Positions 1 through 11,220 of a stretch of DNA of 64,000 nt are shown here, piece after piece. The DNA lies in the NCBI GenBank assembly GCA_963575745.1, contig CAUYUJ010016062.1, positions 1 through 64,000 on the forward strand, read 5' to 3'. The position numbers and the translations under genes were made by a program. The notes beneath the pieces are model-generated. The model was not told the DNA's origin. It made no database searches and saw nothing but the letters and a program-made list of their open reading frames with translations. How positions within the stretch are numbered: the first letter of the stretch is position 1; each line of letters begins with the position of its first letter. Source of the stretch: Prorocentrum cordatum (taxonomy: Eukaryota > Sar > Dinophyceae > Prorocentrales > Prorocentraceae).

Positions 1-828
1 GGTGCAACCCCCCTGGCGGGCGCAACCCCCCTGGCGGGCGCGACCCCCCTGGCGGGTGCAACCCCCCTGGCGGGTGCAACCCCCGTGGCGGGCGCAACCC
101 CCCTGGCGGGTGCAACCCCCCTGGCGGGTGCAACCCCCCTGGCGGGTGCAACCCACCTGGCGGGCGCAACCCCCATGGCGGGTGCAACCCCCCTGGCGGG
201 TGCAACCCCCCTGGCGGGTGCAACCCCCCTGGCGGGCGCAACCCCCCTGGCGGTGCAACCCCCCTGGCGGGTGCGACCCCCCTGGCGGGGGCAACCCCCC
301 TGGCGGGTGCAACCCCCCTGGCGGGTGCAACCCCCCTGGCGGGTGCAACCCCTCTGGCGGGCGCAACCCCCCTGGCGGGTGAAACCCCCCTGGCGGGCGC
401 GACCCCCCTGGCGGGCGCGACCCCCCTGGCGGGCGCGACCCCCCTGGCGGGCGCGACCCCCCTGGCGGGCGCGACCCCCCTGGCGGTTGCGACCCCCCTG
501 GCGGGTGCGACCCCCCTGGCGGGTGCAACCCCCCTGGCGGGTGCAACCCCCCTGGCGGGTGCAACCCCCCTGGCGGGCGCAACCCCCCTGGCGGGTGCAA
601 CCCCCCTGGCGGGTGCAACCCCCCTGGCGGGCGCAACCCCCCTGGCGGGTGCACCCCCCCTGGCGGGCGCAACCCCCCTGGCGGGCGCAACCCCCCTGGC
701 GGGTGCAACCCCCCTGGCGGGTGCAACCCCCCTCGCGGGCGCGACCCCCCTCGGGGCTGCGACCCCCCTCGGGGCTGCGACCCCCCTCGGGGCTGCGACC
801 CCCGTCGGGGCACGTCGCTGGAGGGCCT
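1..828. repeat. 18-bp minisatellite array
   Basis: About 46 head-to-tail units of 18 bp, typical unit GGTGCAACCCCCCTGGCG, continuing past the left edge of the window. From about 730 the unit changes to a GACCCCCCTCGGGGCTGC variant for the last five copies. Because 18 is a multiple of three, several frames stay open and spell repeats such as AQPPWR or AGATPL; this is a by-product of the period, not evidence of a protein. Confidence 0.95.
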
Positions 829-842
829 CGCGCCTCCACGCC

Positions 843-993
843 TCCACGTTTCTCCTCCTGCTCCTCCTCCTCCTTCTCCTCCTCGTCGTCCTCCTCCTCC
901 CTCCTCCGCCTCCGCCTCCGCCTCCTCCTCCTCCTCCTCCTCCTCCTCCTCCTCCTCCTCCTCCTCCTCCTCCTCCTCCTCCTCCTCCTCCCT
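843..993. repeat. TCC/CTC trinucleotide tract
   Basis: Imperfect then near-pure CTC repeat, purest at about 905-990. First of more than twenty polypyrimidine or polypurine tracts of this kind in the window. Confidence 0.95.
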
Positions 994-1054
994 TTTTTTC
1001 AAACTGGGTCGTCGCTTACGCAGACGGGGCGCCCAACGTCGCACCTGACCAGTC

Positions 1055-1247
1055 GGGCCGAACCGAACCGGAGCGGCCACTCGAACCGAACCGAACCGAT
1101 CGGACCCAACCGCGCGAAAACCGGAACCGAACCGAACCGGCGGCAGGCCCAAGCCGAACCGGCCGAAACCGGACCGATGCCAAACCGAACCGGCCAAGCA
1201 AAACCGACCCGGCTGCAGAACCGGACCGAACCGAACCGAGCCGATCC
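1055..1247. repeat. Degenerate AACCG array
   Basis: Runs of ACCGAACCGA with frequent substitutions, a short-period tandem array. Open frames on both strands here follow from the repeat. Confidence 0.85.
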
Positions 1248-1359
1248 CTTCATGGATCAAGGAGGAGGTAGAATCATGTGTACTGTGCACACCCCCAGGG
1301 ATGGGGGGGGGCGGGGATATACTCCCGGGGGGGTCGATCCTAGTCCCTTTTGATAGAAA

Positions 1360-1520
1360 ATCTGTGTGGTGCGCAACTTTCTGGTGCAATCGATTGCGGG
1401 CTGCGACGAGGCGGCGTCGGGGCGGCGACGGCGACAACATAGCCACAAGACCGGTGGTCTGGCCCAGACGACCGGCGAGGACGAGGCGGCGACGGTGACA
1501 ATATAGCCGACATACAGGCG
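1360..1520. repeat. Family Z repeat, diverged copy
   Basis: GC-rich segment with GTGTGGTGCGCAACTTTCTGG and GGCGGCGACGGCGAC-like stretches. It resembles 9,080-9,215 and 11,300-11,475, where GGTGCGACGGCG recurs. Boundaries unclear. Confidence 0.4.
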
Positions 1521-2003
1521 GTCCAGTTCAGTCCCGTAGAAAAGAAACAACATCCCCTCTGTGCAAGCACCGCTGGGGGAATTTACGAAGCTCCTTGTGA
1601 TTTCAGCAATTGCGCGCGGGCAGGGAATTTGCAAGATGTTGGATGAAACACATAAACGATTAAGTGTGACTGGTATGATCTTGACATGAGCGCATGCGTG
1701 TGGGATCTGTGTCTTGTCTTGCAGAGGTTGAAGAAGCACTGTATTTTGCGATGGACGGGCGTGTGCTTGGTATTATTCGATGGGGATGAATAGGGGGAGG
1801 CCGATTCTGCCATGACTCGGATGGTGTGAAGGCATATGGGAAATAAGCGATGAAGAAGACCAGATGTAATCTGCCGTGTCCCAGGAGGGGGAGCTGAGTC
1901 CAGGCTCAGGAGGGGGATGTAACCTTTCTTGCTGGAAGGAAAAACTACAGGCGCGGGAGAGGTTCCTCCTAACGCCTGACACCGGGCCATCGCCGCGAGA
2001 AGA

Positions 2004-2252
2004 TGTGGGTCTGCACCACAATAGCTTGCACCACGCAACTTCCACCACACACTTTGCACCACACATGGGTTTGCACCGCACAACTTGCACCACACGGCTT
2101 CCACCACAAACTTTGCACCACATTGCTTACACCCCGCAGCTTGTGAGGATGTGGGTCTGCACCACACGGCCAGTTCAAAACAACTTCCTCCACATACTTT
2201 GCACCACATTCCTTTCACCACATCATTTGCGACGATGTGGGTTTGCACCAGC
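2004..2252. repeat. Degenerate TTGCACCACA array
   Basis: About 15 imperfect copies of a 10-20 bp unit built on TTGCACCACA and TTCCACCACA, with interspersed GATGTGGGTCTGCACC. No protein or RNA signature. Confidence 0.8.
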
Positions 2253-2294
2253 AATAAAAGAAACCATGAGCACGCTTCCAATGAAACCGCGTCG

Positions 2295-2530
2295 GAACCA
2301 CACCAAACAAAGCAAATTGTTTCGACATCGCAGGCGAACCCTCGCCAAAACCACGCCAAACAAGCAATGTGTGAGGAAGGTCTGAGGCGAAACCGGCACC
2401 AAACTACGCCAAACCACGAAACAAACCAAACAAATTCTGAGGATGTCTCAGGCGGGGAGCCCGGCCAAACCAAACTAAACAACGCCAAACCACGGGCCTA
2501 ACCAAGCAAATTCTGAAGGGGTCTCAAGCC
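2295..2530. repeat. Diverged tandem repeat, unit 50-80 bp
   Basis: Four partial units starting near 2,312, 2,361, 2,428 and 2,505. Each has AAGCAAATTCTGAGG-like sequence, then a GTCTCAGGCG-like stretch, then CGCCAAACCACG. The units are heavily diverged. Confidence 0.6.
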
Positions 2531-3035
2531 AAGCGCTTCGAACCAGTCTCCATCTACTGATCTTAATAGACTTAAATTAATAAAAGGTGTGGATGATCCC
2601 ATGTGCCAAAGGGCCCCCCCACAGGAGGTCCTTCAATGAGAATTTTACTTGGGCGCGGGGGTCTTTTCAAAAGTGAGCGATGTGGGTTGGAATCGCACTC
2701 GAATTATTCAATTTGTCGGACTTGTGCGCGGCCCCCACTCACACTTTTTCGGCCTCCCCGCTACTTCTCCCAAAACGATCGATTTGTGTGGTTGGGCCGC
2801 AACATGGAGTATGCGGCTCGGGCGCCACAACATGCAGGTGGCCCGAGCGCAACAGCAGGCTCTCGTGATCAAGATGTTATCGGGGCGGCGGTGTCGAGAT
2901 GGGAAAACATGCCCGACGCTGTAGGTGGTCCGAATTAGATATTGCAGGACATGTGGGGCAAGCAATAAAGTGAAAGCTGTACGGTGCTTCTGCCGCAACC
3001 CATGGGAGCCTCCCACACTATCTTTCTGGTTCTTG

Positions 3036-3178
3036 CGAATCGACCGTCGTCGATGCAAATCGACGCTAAGACGACGCTAATCGACCCTACTTCGACGCTA
3101 ATTGACGCGCGTCGACGCTAACCGACGCTCGGCGCTATCCCATCGACTCCCAGACGCTAGGCGACGCTACACACGCAA
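3036..3178. repeat. Degenerate CGACGCTAA array
   Basis: About a dozen imperfect copies of CGACGCTAA or TCGACGCTA. Nothing recognisable lies between 2,531 and 3,035. Confidence 0.75.
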
Positions 3179-3392
3179 CTAAGAGGGTAGACCAGGCTTC
3201 CATGCTTTGCTACCGAACGGTGCCAGCGCCCGAGGCACTCGGGAGGCGCCCGCGGACGGCGACGGGTGTCGGCGACCCCGGCGAGAACCAAGAAGTTCCT
3301 GCCAACTCCCTGGACAAAAAAAAGTCACTCCACCGGCACTCTTGGCGCAGGTGGTTCAATGAGATAGTTCTTGAAACTGTCTTCCTCCCCTT

Positions 3393-3437
3393 CAGAAGGC
3401 CTTCTCCTTCTCACCTCCCCCGCCTCATCCGCCGCCG
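3393..3437. repeat. Family B fragment (right end)
   Basis: Contains CCTTCTCCTTCTCACCTCCC followed by CGCC and CCGCCGCCG, matching the right terminus of family B elements (see 28,911-29,106). No left end is visible. Confidence 0.5.
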
Positions 3438-3650
3438 ACAAACAGGGCTCCTCCAAAGCAACCGCGTAGAGCGCCTTGCAGAGCGCGTGGCCCTGATTCT
3501 TCTTCAGGAAGGCTGCGCACTGAGCGCCGCCGTGTTTCAAGATCCACGTATCCGCCTGCGCATACCCCTCAGATCTCAGGGGGGCAGCGCGCCAAGTACG
3601 GAACAAAGCGGGGTGTCCATTTTTTCTTCCGAAATGTGCCTTTATTGGCG

Positions 3651-3808
3651 ACGCGCGCAAAAGGGGCAGGGGAAGGGGGAAGGCTTCTTAGAAGGAAACT
3701 GATGCTTAGAAGGCGCCGGCCTTACGTCCATACATAAGGCCCGCGCATTCTAAGAACCAGCTTCCTTCTAATAAGCCATCCCCCCCTCCCCCTGCCCCCT
3801 ATGCGCGT
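3651..3808. mobile_element. MITE-like inverted-repeat element
   Basis: Two arms of about 60 bp (3,651-3,711 and 3,746-3,808) are inverted copies at roughly 85% identity. The ends read ACGCGCGCAAAAGGGGCAGG and, in reverse complement, ACGCGCATAGGGGGCAGG. The loop has its own perfect 7-bp stem (GGCCTTA/TAAGGCC, 3,718-3,741), so the whole unit can fold into one hairpin. A related half occurs near 24,540-24,595. No coding capacity. Confidence 0.75.
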
Positions 3809-3865
3809 GGCTGACTTGATGAGATGGTGAGACCCACAGGCTCAGCCTATAAACATGCAGCAACA

Positions 3866-4272
3866 GGCCGACAACATCTGGTACAAATGCAAAGATCACC
3901 GTGCTCGGAAAAAGGTGGCATTCCCAAGAACCCTGATGAGTTGGAGTACCATATGGGACCTACTCCACAACAGGAGCATGCCGTAGACGGATCTACCCTT
4001 TCTCCGACCTTGCACGGCGCCGAATGTAACGGCCGCGATGTCCATAGACGTATGCACCCCGAAAGTGTCCATAGTCCATAGACGTCACGGCACCCCATGT
4101 GTCCGTAGATGCTTTTGGCCAGAACGTGAGAAAGGTAATTCGCCGGCATCGGCCTCAAACATTGGTCTTCTAGAAGCAGTCAGACGCGGTCCTCCAAGAC
4201 AACATCTGGCACTGATGCAAAGATGGCCGTGCTCTGAAAGAGGTGTCATTCCCAAGAACCCCGAGGGGAGGA
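3866..4272. repeat. Direct repeat pair of about 80 bp
   Basis: 3,866-3,945 and 4,188-4,272 share GACAACATCTGG, ATGCAAAGATS, CCGTGCTC and TTCCCAAGAACCC in the same order at about 80% identity. Between them GTCCATAGACG recurs three times (4,038-4,110). Confidence 0.7.
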
Positions 4273-4279
4273 GGCGCAA

Positions 4280-5536
4280 AAGCACGCGGCCGCTGCATCA
4301 GAAACATCGCGTGGCGACCAACCAAATAGCGCTAGACCCGCACCGTCCGATTCCCCGGAAAGCTGGCACACACAGAGGGGCAGTGCGTCCTTGGCCTGGA
4401 AGGCTTTTTATCTGAAGCTGCGTGGGAGAATCTACATGGAGAGGAGGCATGTTGCCAAATACTTTCCAGAGGTGGAAGTGTAAAACATGTAGTCAGTTTC
4501 TAAAGCATGTTGAAGATGTGTTCAACATGCTTGAGACGGTTAACAACAAGTACACCCTGCGAAATGCTTAAGAAATCATGGGTTAAGAAATTCATAGTCT
4601 CAGAACTTGGATAAAAAAAAACAACATTTCCATTGAAATCTTAGGAATCACATTGAAACGTTAAGAAAAATCGAGACTCTGGCCGAAAACTTGAGTTTTC
4701 TTAAGCATCGCCCAAGGTGTATAGGACTATCAGAGTGCCCATTGCCATGGCATCCACAAGTTACGCGAGCATCTACGGGAAAGGCTGCAAGGCCTGACGC
4801 TTCAGCAGCGCCTCGCCGACGCTTCTCCAGAACACTGGTCGTCCCAGACCGCCAGCGTCCCAGTCTGCTTTCGGACGCTCGTGCTTACACGTGTGTGCTG
4901 TATTTTCTCGTCACGCTCGTGCTTGCAGATTGGAGGCGGCCAGGGGGTCTAAACTTGTTGGGAGCCCCAAAGAACGGCGAGGAGGGGGGATGAGCTAGAT
5001 CCTCTCAACATCGGTCCCCAAATTCCCCTGGGGTCCATCTGACGCGACTTTTTACCCCGGATCCACCTTTAACAGTCCTGAGGCCCGAAAAAGGCCCCCA
5101 GAGGCCGAACAAATCCAAAAATCCTTCCCGAACCCAGATCATCAAACCTGCCCCCCCCCCCGCACCCCCTTCCTGCTCCCGGGAACCACTGCGGGGCCAC
5201 CTCAGACCCCCAGCCGGCTCAAACTTACAGATGCCACGGCGACGGCGACGACGACACGACGACTCAGGCCCCGTAGACCAGGACACGCTAGACCAGGACA
5301 TTCAACACTCCTCGAAACCAATTTTTCCAGACGGCGGCACGAACAAAAAACTGCACTGCAACACTCCTGGAATAAACCCAGACACAGGCCCTAAGAGCAT
5401 TCAAAACATCCCGAGACCCCGACAAGAGCCCGAATCCTGCAGCGCAGCAAAACAGAGAACTGCACTGAACGACCACGCTTCCCCGACTTGACCATGTCTT
5501 GGATAGTCTATGTCTTGGCCTCCGGGTACCTGAACT
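4280..5536. other. No gene recognised
   Basis: Mixed composition, AT-richer at 4,420-4,690. I see no conserved domain, no tandem repeat beyond short homopolymers and no clear inverted repeat. Short frames at 4,691-4,993 and 5,231-5,491 have no recognisable features. Confidence 0.5.
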
Positions 5537-5730
5537 CGGGAGCGGCCAAGAGGGGGGTGCCCAAGAGGGGGGGGTGCAAATCATGACCGGCGGCATGTGC
5601 GCGGCCCAGCGGAGGAGCCAGGGACGGAATGAAACAAGAAGAGGCGCCGCGAGATCTGGGGAAATGTCATGGCCCACGCCAGGATATCCCCCCCCCCCCT
5701 AGTCATCCCCCCCCCTCTTTGCCGCCCCCG
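5537..5730. mobile_element. Family A MITE-like element, copy 1
   Basis: A unit of about 195 bp with TIRs of about 20 bp: the left end is CGGGAGCGGCCAAGAGGGGG and the right end read in reverse is CGGGGGCGGCAAAGAGGGGG. The interior includes ATCATGACCGGCGGCATGTG and GAAGAGGCGCCGCGAGATCT. Two more copies are at 24,923 and 26,310. No transposase frame. Confidence 0.85.
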
Positions 5731-6330
5731 ATGGACAACGCTGCTGCTGACGCTGTTGGGCACCTGGCGCCTCAGGCCCACCGCTGGGGCGCCCGCGCGC
5801 GGGCCCTCCCGGGGCCCTCCCAGGCCGCTGCGCACCCCGAGGGGCCCGCCCCGGAGTCCGCTCCGCATGCCTTCGGCTCGTCTTGGGGCCGTCCTCCCGC
5901 GCGCCGAGCGAGAATCTCGCAGCGGCGGGCGGCCACCGCGGAACGCCTCGGACCGACCTCCCGCGCGCGCCACGTGAGCCATGACTAGAACAAAAAAGAG
6001 GTCCTACGCTCGATGGCGTGGGGACCCTGCGCGGTGGCTGACCCGGGCCGCCGGCGCGGCACGCTGCATCGGAAACGGAGGCGCGCCCTCGCGGCCTCAC
6101 GCGGGCAACTGACGCGCAGATGCCCGCGCAGTCGAGACGCTGCTCCCGCACCGCTCGAGTGCACGCCGACCGCCGCCGGCGTCCTCCGCGGAGGGCCCCC
6201 CTGGGTCGCCTCCTGGGCGGCGCGCGCGGGGCCTCGAGACCGGGGAGGCGGCTCGTGGAGCCCGTGCACCCGCCGCCACCCGACCCGGAGCAGGAGTCGG
6301 CGGCGCGCCCAGGGGTCCCTCCTGCCTCCT
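5731..6330. other. GC-rich stretch, no gene; family X segment at 6,020-6,085
   Basis: Very GC-rich sequence with long open frames on both strands but no domain. GCGGTGGCTGACCCGGGCCG near 6,030 resembles GCGGTGGCTTACGCGGGCCG near 15,880, so a diverged dispersed repeat (family X) is present in both places. Confidence 0.45.
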
Positions 6331-6332
6331 CC

Positions 6333-6478
6333 TCCTCCTCCTCCTCCTCCCCCTCCTCCTCCTCCTCCTCCTCCTCCTCCTCCTCCCCCTCCTCCTCCTC
6401 CTCCTCGTCCTCGTCCTCCTCCTCCTGCCTCCTCCTCCTCCTCCTCCTCCTGCCTCCTCCTGCCTCCTCCTCGTCCTC
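6333..6478. repeat. TCC trinucleotide tract
   Basis: About 145 bp of CCT repeats with CCC, CGT and CTG interruptions. Confidence 0.95.
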
Positions 6479-6659
6479 CGAGGGGGCGGGCCGACTCGGG
6501 AATCTCAGAGGGCCCCTGGCCCTCTCACAGGCCCTCGGGGCCTGCTCCGAAGCCCCCGAGGGCCTCCTCCTTCTCCGCGGGCCCGAGGGCTTCTGAGGAG
6601 GCCCGCCGCCCGCTGAGAGGGTCGGCCCCGCTCACTTCCCCACTCGGAGCACCGCCGAG
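6478..6659. mobile_element. Family B MITE-like element, diverged copy
   Basis: The right end CTCACTTCCCCACTCGGAGC, then ACCGCCGAG, matches family B. The interior has the family's internal CTTCTGAGGAGGCCCGCCGC. The left end is poorly preserved. Confidence 0.55.
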
Positions 6660-6678
6660 ACAGAGAGGAAGAGCTCGC

Positions 6679-6803
6679 CATCGCTCGGACGTCCGTTCCC
6701 CGTGCTTTTTTTGTCGGTTTCGTGCGTGGTTGTTCCGCCAAATGATCAAGGATGCTCCTCGATGGTCCTCGCCGAAGGAAACAATACACACGTCCGAGCG
6801 ATG
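6679..6803. mobile_element. Family K MITE-like element, copy 1
   Basis: A 125-bp unit with near-perfect 14-bp TIRs: it begins CATCGCTCGGACGTC and ends ACGTCCGAGCGATG. The conserved core is GATGCTCCTCGATGGTCCTC. Further copies are at 19,901, 20,208, 32,929 and 62,521, and broken ones at 44,006 and 45,081. Confidence 0.88.
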
Positions 6804-6844
6804 CCAAGAGAGAGAGAGAGAGAGAGAACGAGAGAGAGAACTCT

Positions 6845-7038
6845 GGACGCCCGAAATGGACACGGGAAAAAAGGGGCACGATGTCCTACAACAGATGTTG
6901 TCCAACGCCGACAGAGTCCGCTGTTGGGCAGGCGGCCGTCTGTCTCGAAGGAACCACGTCCGCGAGTCCTGTTCAAAATGAGCAGGAACTGCTGCCTGTC
7001 TTTGTACCCATTCTTTCCGTACCCATGCCGACCGTCCC
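6845..7038. mobile_element. Family C MITE-like element, copy 1
   Basis: Diverged member of the best-preserved family. It starts GGACGCCCGAAATGG and ends with TTTCCGTACCCATG then GTCCC. GA dinucleotide runs lie just left (6,811-6,838) and right (7,039-7,102). Confidence 0.8.
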
Positions 7039-7102
7039 GAAGAGAGAGAGAAAGAGAGAGAGAGAGAGATGGAGGGAGAAAGAGAGAGAGAGAGAGAGAA
7101 CG
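7039..7102. repeat. GA dinucleotide tract
   Basis: Interrupted (GA)n run joined to the right end of family C copy 1. A second short (GA)n run at 6,811-6,838 joins its left end to family K copy 1. Confidence 0.9.
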
Positions 7103-7214
7103 CGCACCGCAAGCAACAAAAACACCGGCGTCCTCCTTGACGGCATTCTTGTAGTTGCCGTGGTCCAGGTAGTCGTAGACGCCAGGGGGGAGAGTCGGTG
7201 GGTCCGGGCAAGGC

Positions 7215-7402
7215 GGGTGGCGCGGCTGCAGTGGAAGCCCATGCCAAGAAACACCATTGGTTGCCTCCAGGGCGCCCTGGGTTTCTCGGGTTCCGATGGT
7301 TCTGTTGTGGAGTGTACGTGACGTTCCCACGCCAAAAATCACGACCTCGGGCCTCAGGGTTGGGTTTCCTGCGGAAGGTTTCTTGCGGTCGAGCTCCTAC
7401 TG
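7215..7402 (-). repeat. Family U dispersed repeat, copy 1
   Basis: Reverse complement of 20,727-20,905 at about 80% identity. Shared blocks include GTTTCTTGGCATG near one end and GAAACCCAACCCTGAG near the other. The ends carry a short CAAGAAAC inverted repeat. Confidence 0.75.
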
Positions 7403-7479
7403 TCCTCGCGGACTTCTCAGGCGGAGCCCCGGTACACAGTTGCGGACCCCGGGGGGGGGGGAATCGGGTACTCCCCCCC

Positions 7480-7760
7480 TCTTTTGGCCGACCGCCTCCA
7501 AGACGGCCCCAAGAGGCGTTCCAGGGCTTCCAAGAGGCCCCCAGGAGGGCTCCAACAGCGCCCAAAGAGACCCCAAGAGGGCTCAAGGAGGCACCCAAGA
7601 GGCCCCCGAGCGTCCTTAGAGAGCCCAGGATGACCTCCTAGATGGCTCAGATAGCCCAGGCTGGCTCAAGATGGCTCCTAATATGCTCCAATCGGCCCCG
7701 AGACCGCTCCAAGACGGCTCGAGATGGCGACAGAGCCTTCCAAGCCTCCCTCGCTGTTTG
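7480..7760. repeat. Degenerate CCAAGAGGCCCC array (family Q)
   Basis: Run of diverged 10-20 bp units such as CCAAGAGGCCCCCAGGAGGG and CTCCAAGACGGCTCGAGATG. On the minus strand the units translate as loose LG..LG.SW repeats. Similar arrays occur at 9,560, 22,130, 37,075, 43,715 and 48,240. Confidence 0.7.
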
Positions 7761-7861
7761 ACTATGCGTGTCGTTTCCTCTCTTACCCTGGCAACTCTCA
7801 TGGGCAACGTGTCTGGATGGGCTGGTGGGAGTACGCGAAGCGTCAATACCTTTCTAAGTAG

Positions 7862-8917
7862 GTATGTATGCATGCATGCGTTCGTGCGTACGTGTATGTA
7901 CGCATAAAACGACGCATGGGTGTATGACTGCCTGCCTGTATGTATGCATGTATGGATTGATGGATGGATGGGTGGATGGTTGTATATATGTATGTGCGCA
8001 TGTACGTGTGTTAATCATGTATGAATGTATGTATACATACATGTATGCATACATGTATGTATGTGTATGTATGAATATGCATGTATGGATGCATGCATGT
8101 ATGTATACATGGATGTATACATGCATGTATGTATGTGGGTACACATGCATGTGTGTATGTATACATGTAGGCATATATGCATATGTACGGATGTGTACAT
8201 GTCTGATGTGTGAACACATGTATACATACATGCATGGATGCATGCATGTATGTATGCACGAACGTATGTATGTATGTGTGTATGTATGCCTGCACACATC
8301 TATACAATTATATATATATGTGTATGCGTGTATGTATGTATGGATGCATGCATGCATGCACGACAGTGTATATATGCGTATGTATGTATGAATGTGTGTA
8401 TGTAAGTATGTAGGTATGTACGTATGTATGTACGTACGTATGTATGTATGTATGTATGTGTGTATGTGTGTATGTATGTATGTATGTATGTATGTATGCA
8501 TGTGTGTATACATGCTTGCATGCATGATTGTATGTATGTATGTGAGTATACATGTACGCATGTATGTGTGTATGTGTGTATGTATAGATGTGTATGGATG
8601 TATGCGTGTATGTATTTATGCATGTATGTGTGTAAGTATGTATGTATATATGTATGAACAAGTTTACGTTGATGACTATGCATACATGCATGCATGTGTA
8701 TGTATGTATGCAAGTGTGCGTGTGTATGTACGTGTGTATGCATGTGTGCACGCATTCTTGTGTGCATGATCGTATGTAGAGGTTTATGTATGTGTGTATG
8801 CAAGTATGCATGAATGTAGGTATGCGCGTATACATACACGCATGTATGTAAGCATGTAGAGTTGACTGTATGTATGTGTGAATGGCTGTAAGCATGCATG
8901 CAAATATTTATGTATAG
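7862..8917. repeat. TATG/CATG tetranucleotide array
   Basis: About 1.05 kb of imperfect GTAT repeats with frequent GCAT and GTGT variants. Long Tyr/His/Ile/Met/Cys frames in all directions are simple-sequence artefacts. Confidence 0.95.
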
Positions 8918-8929
8918 CTCATGAGGGGG

Positions 8930-9540
8930 TTCCCCCAACGATGATCACCCCGATGCGGCGGCGACGGGTCCGTCGGGGACAGATGCGCAAAAACGATATG
9001 TCCGCCGCACGGAACTATTGAGAAGTTATTGTAAAAAAGTTGTGCGATGTGCGATGGGCGCGCCGTGGACAGTGAAGTTCAACCATGTGTGGCGCGCAAT
9101 TTTTTCGGTGCGACGGCGACGGCGGGTGGCCAGACAGATGCACAGTACGTAACCAAGCACGTTCGCCGACGGTGCGACAGCGACCGGCGAGGCCGCGACA
9201 GATAGACAGTTCGTTTGTTTCCGGAGAACTCCTAAGATAGACTGTGGGAAGGATGGGGAAGCCATTCTGCTTCACCCTTGGTGCCTTTGCAGGGCCGCTT
9301 GGGGCCGTTTCGCCTGAGACGTCGTCGCAACATGGAGACGTCGGCCCGAGAAAAGCCAACGTGGCCTTCACCATGCACACACATCTCTGCAGCGCACGCA
9401 ATGGCCAAAACACAATATAAAAATCCCACCAGCCCTTTGGGCGTGAGTGGTTTAAAGAGCCCTCTCTGTCCTCAACCCCCTTCTTCCCCTTGGGGGAGGG
9501 GTTTACCCCTCCCCCTACCCCCTCGCCCTGGGCCTGGAAG
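8930..9540. other. No gene; family Z copy inside
   Basis: 9,080-9,215 resembles 1,360-1,520 and 11,300-11,475 (GGTGCGACGGCGACGGCG, then ACGGTGCGACAGCGACCGG). 9,425-9,470 shares CCCACCAGCCCTTT and GCGTGAGTGGTTTA with 32,486-32,525. No coding signal. Confidence 0.5.
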
Positions 9541-9559
9541 GGGCGTTTCGCGGGTCGCT

Positions 9560-9705
9560 GGGTCACCGAAGATGGCCTAAGATGTCGCCAAGAGGGCCCA
9601 AGAGAGCTCAAGGTGACCCCGAAGATCGCTCAATATAGCCTTCGATGACTCAATATAGCTCCCAACATGCGTACAAGACGCTCCAAGACGGATCCACGTG
9701 GTCAC
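9560..9705. repeat. Degenerate family Q array
   Basis: Diverged units such as AAGATGGCCTAAGATGTCGCC, CAAGAGGGCC and CTCAATATAGC directly upstream of the satellite array. Confidence 0.55.
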
Positions 9706-9713
9706 GGGGCTCC

Positions 9714-11220
9714 CGATGCATCGTGTAATTGTTTTATACCATCGGAGGCCATGTTAAGTTCAAAACTCAATGGTCAAAACCCAATGTAAATATTCACTAT
9801 CTGGGCCCAAGAGGCTGCCACATAAGCGTGGAATATATACAACCAATACAATATGCGAGGCGCGCGCGCGCTGGTGACCCGCGCGGGGCCGGGTCACCCG
9901 CGCGCGCGATGCATCCTGTATTGGTTTTATACAGTCGGAGGCCATGTTAAGGTGAAAACTCAATTGTCGAAACCCAATGTAAAAATTCATTCTCTGGGCC
10001 CAAGAGGCGGCCATATAAATGTGGAAAATATACAGAAACACAATACAATATGCGAGGCGCGCGGGCGCGCTGGTGACCCGCGCGGTGCCGGGTCACCCGC
10101 GCGCGCGCGCGATGCCTCCTGTATTGTTTTTATACAATCGGAGGCCACGTTAAGTTGAAAACTCAATGATCAAAACCCAATGTAAATGTTCATTCTCTGG
10201 GCCCAAGAGGCGGCCATGCCAACGTCAAATATAGAAAACACAATACAAGATGCGAGGCGCGCGGGCGCGCTGGTGACCCGCGCGGTGCCGGGTCACCCGC
10301 GCGCGTGCGCGATGCCTCCTGTATTGGTTTTAGACAATCGGAGGCCATGTTAATATGCAAACTCAATGATCAAAACCCAATGTAAATATTCATTCTCTGG
10401 GCCCAAGAGGCGGCCATGCCCACGTCAGATATAGAAAACACAATACAATGGGCGAGGCGAGCGCGGGCGCGCTGGTGACCCGCGCGGGGCCGGGTCACCC
10501 GCGCGCGCGCGCGATGCATCCTGTATTGGTTTTATACAATCGGAGGCCATGTTAAGGTGAAAACTCAATTGTCCAAACCCAATGTAAATATTCATTGTCT
10601 GGGCCCAAGAGGCGGCCATATAAATGTGGGAAATATACAAACCAATACAATATGCGAAGCGCGCGGGCGCGCTGGTGACCCGCGCGGTGCCGGGTCACCC
10701 GCGCGCGCGCGATGCCTCCTGTATTGGTTTTATACAATCGGAGGCCATGTTAAGTTGAAAACTCAATGATCAAAACCCAATGTAAATATTCATTCTCTGG
10801 GCCCAAGAGGCGGCCATGCCAACGTCAAATATAGAAAACACAATACAATATGCGAGGCGCGCGGGCGCGCTGGTGACCCGCGCGGTGCCGGGTCACCCGC
10901 ACGCGCGCGCGATGCCTCCTGTATTGGTTTTATACAATCGGAGGCCATGTTAAGTTGAAAACTCAATGATCAAAACCCAATGTAAATATTCATTTTCTGG
11001 GCCCAAGAGGCGGCCATGCCAACGTCAAATATAGAAAACACAATACAATATGCGAGGCGAGCGCGGGCGCGCTGGTGACCCGCGCGGGGCCGGGTCACCC
11101 GCGCGCGCGCGCGATGCATCCTGTATTGGTTTTAGACAATCGGAGGCCATGTTAAGTTGAAAACTCAATGATCAAACCCCAATGTAAATATTCATTCTCG
11201 AGGCCCAAGAGGCGGCCATG
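9714..11220. repeat. 201-bp satellite, 7.5 units
   Basis: Unit starts (CGATGCMTCCTGTA) fall at 9,714, 9,907, 10,110, 10,310, 10,512, 10,710, 10,910 and 11,112, giving a period of 193-203 bp. Each unit has an AT-rich half (AAAACTCAAT, AACCCAATGTAAATATTCAT) and a GC-rich half. The GC-rich half contains a perfect 9-bp stem, GGTGACCCG/CGGGTCACC, flanked by GCGCGC runs. Variants repeat in the order A-B-B for units 2-4 and 5-7, a three-unit higher-order period of about 600 bp. Confidence 0.95.

Noticed and set aside
1-828. CRISPR array
   Set aside because: Units are contiguous with no unique spacers, no cas genes, and the context is nuclear dinoflagellate DNA.
6525-7598. 357-codon minus-strand frame
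   Set aside because: Runs through family B, K and C elements and GA tracts; a chance open frame across mobile elements.
7862-8917. Membrane or Cys-rich proteins from Tyr/Met/Cys frames
   Set aside because: TATG tetranucleotide array; every frame gives such peptides.
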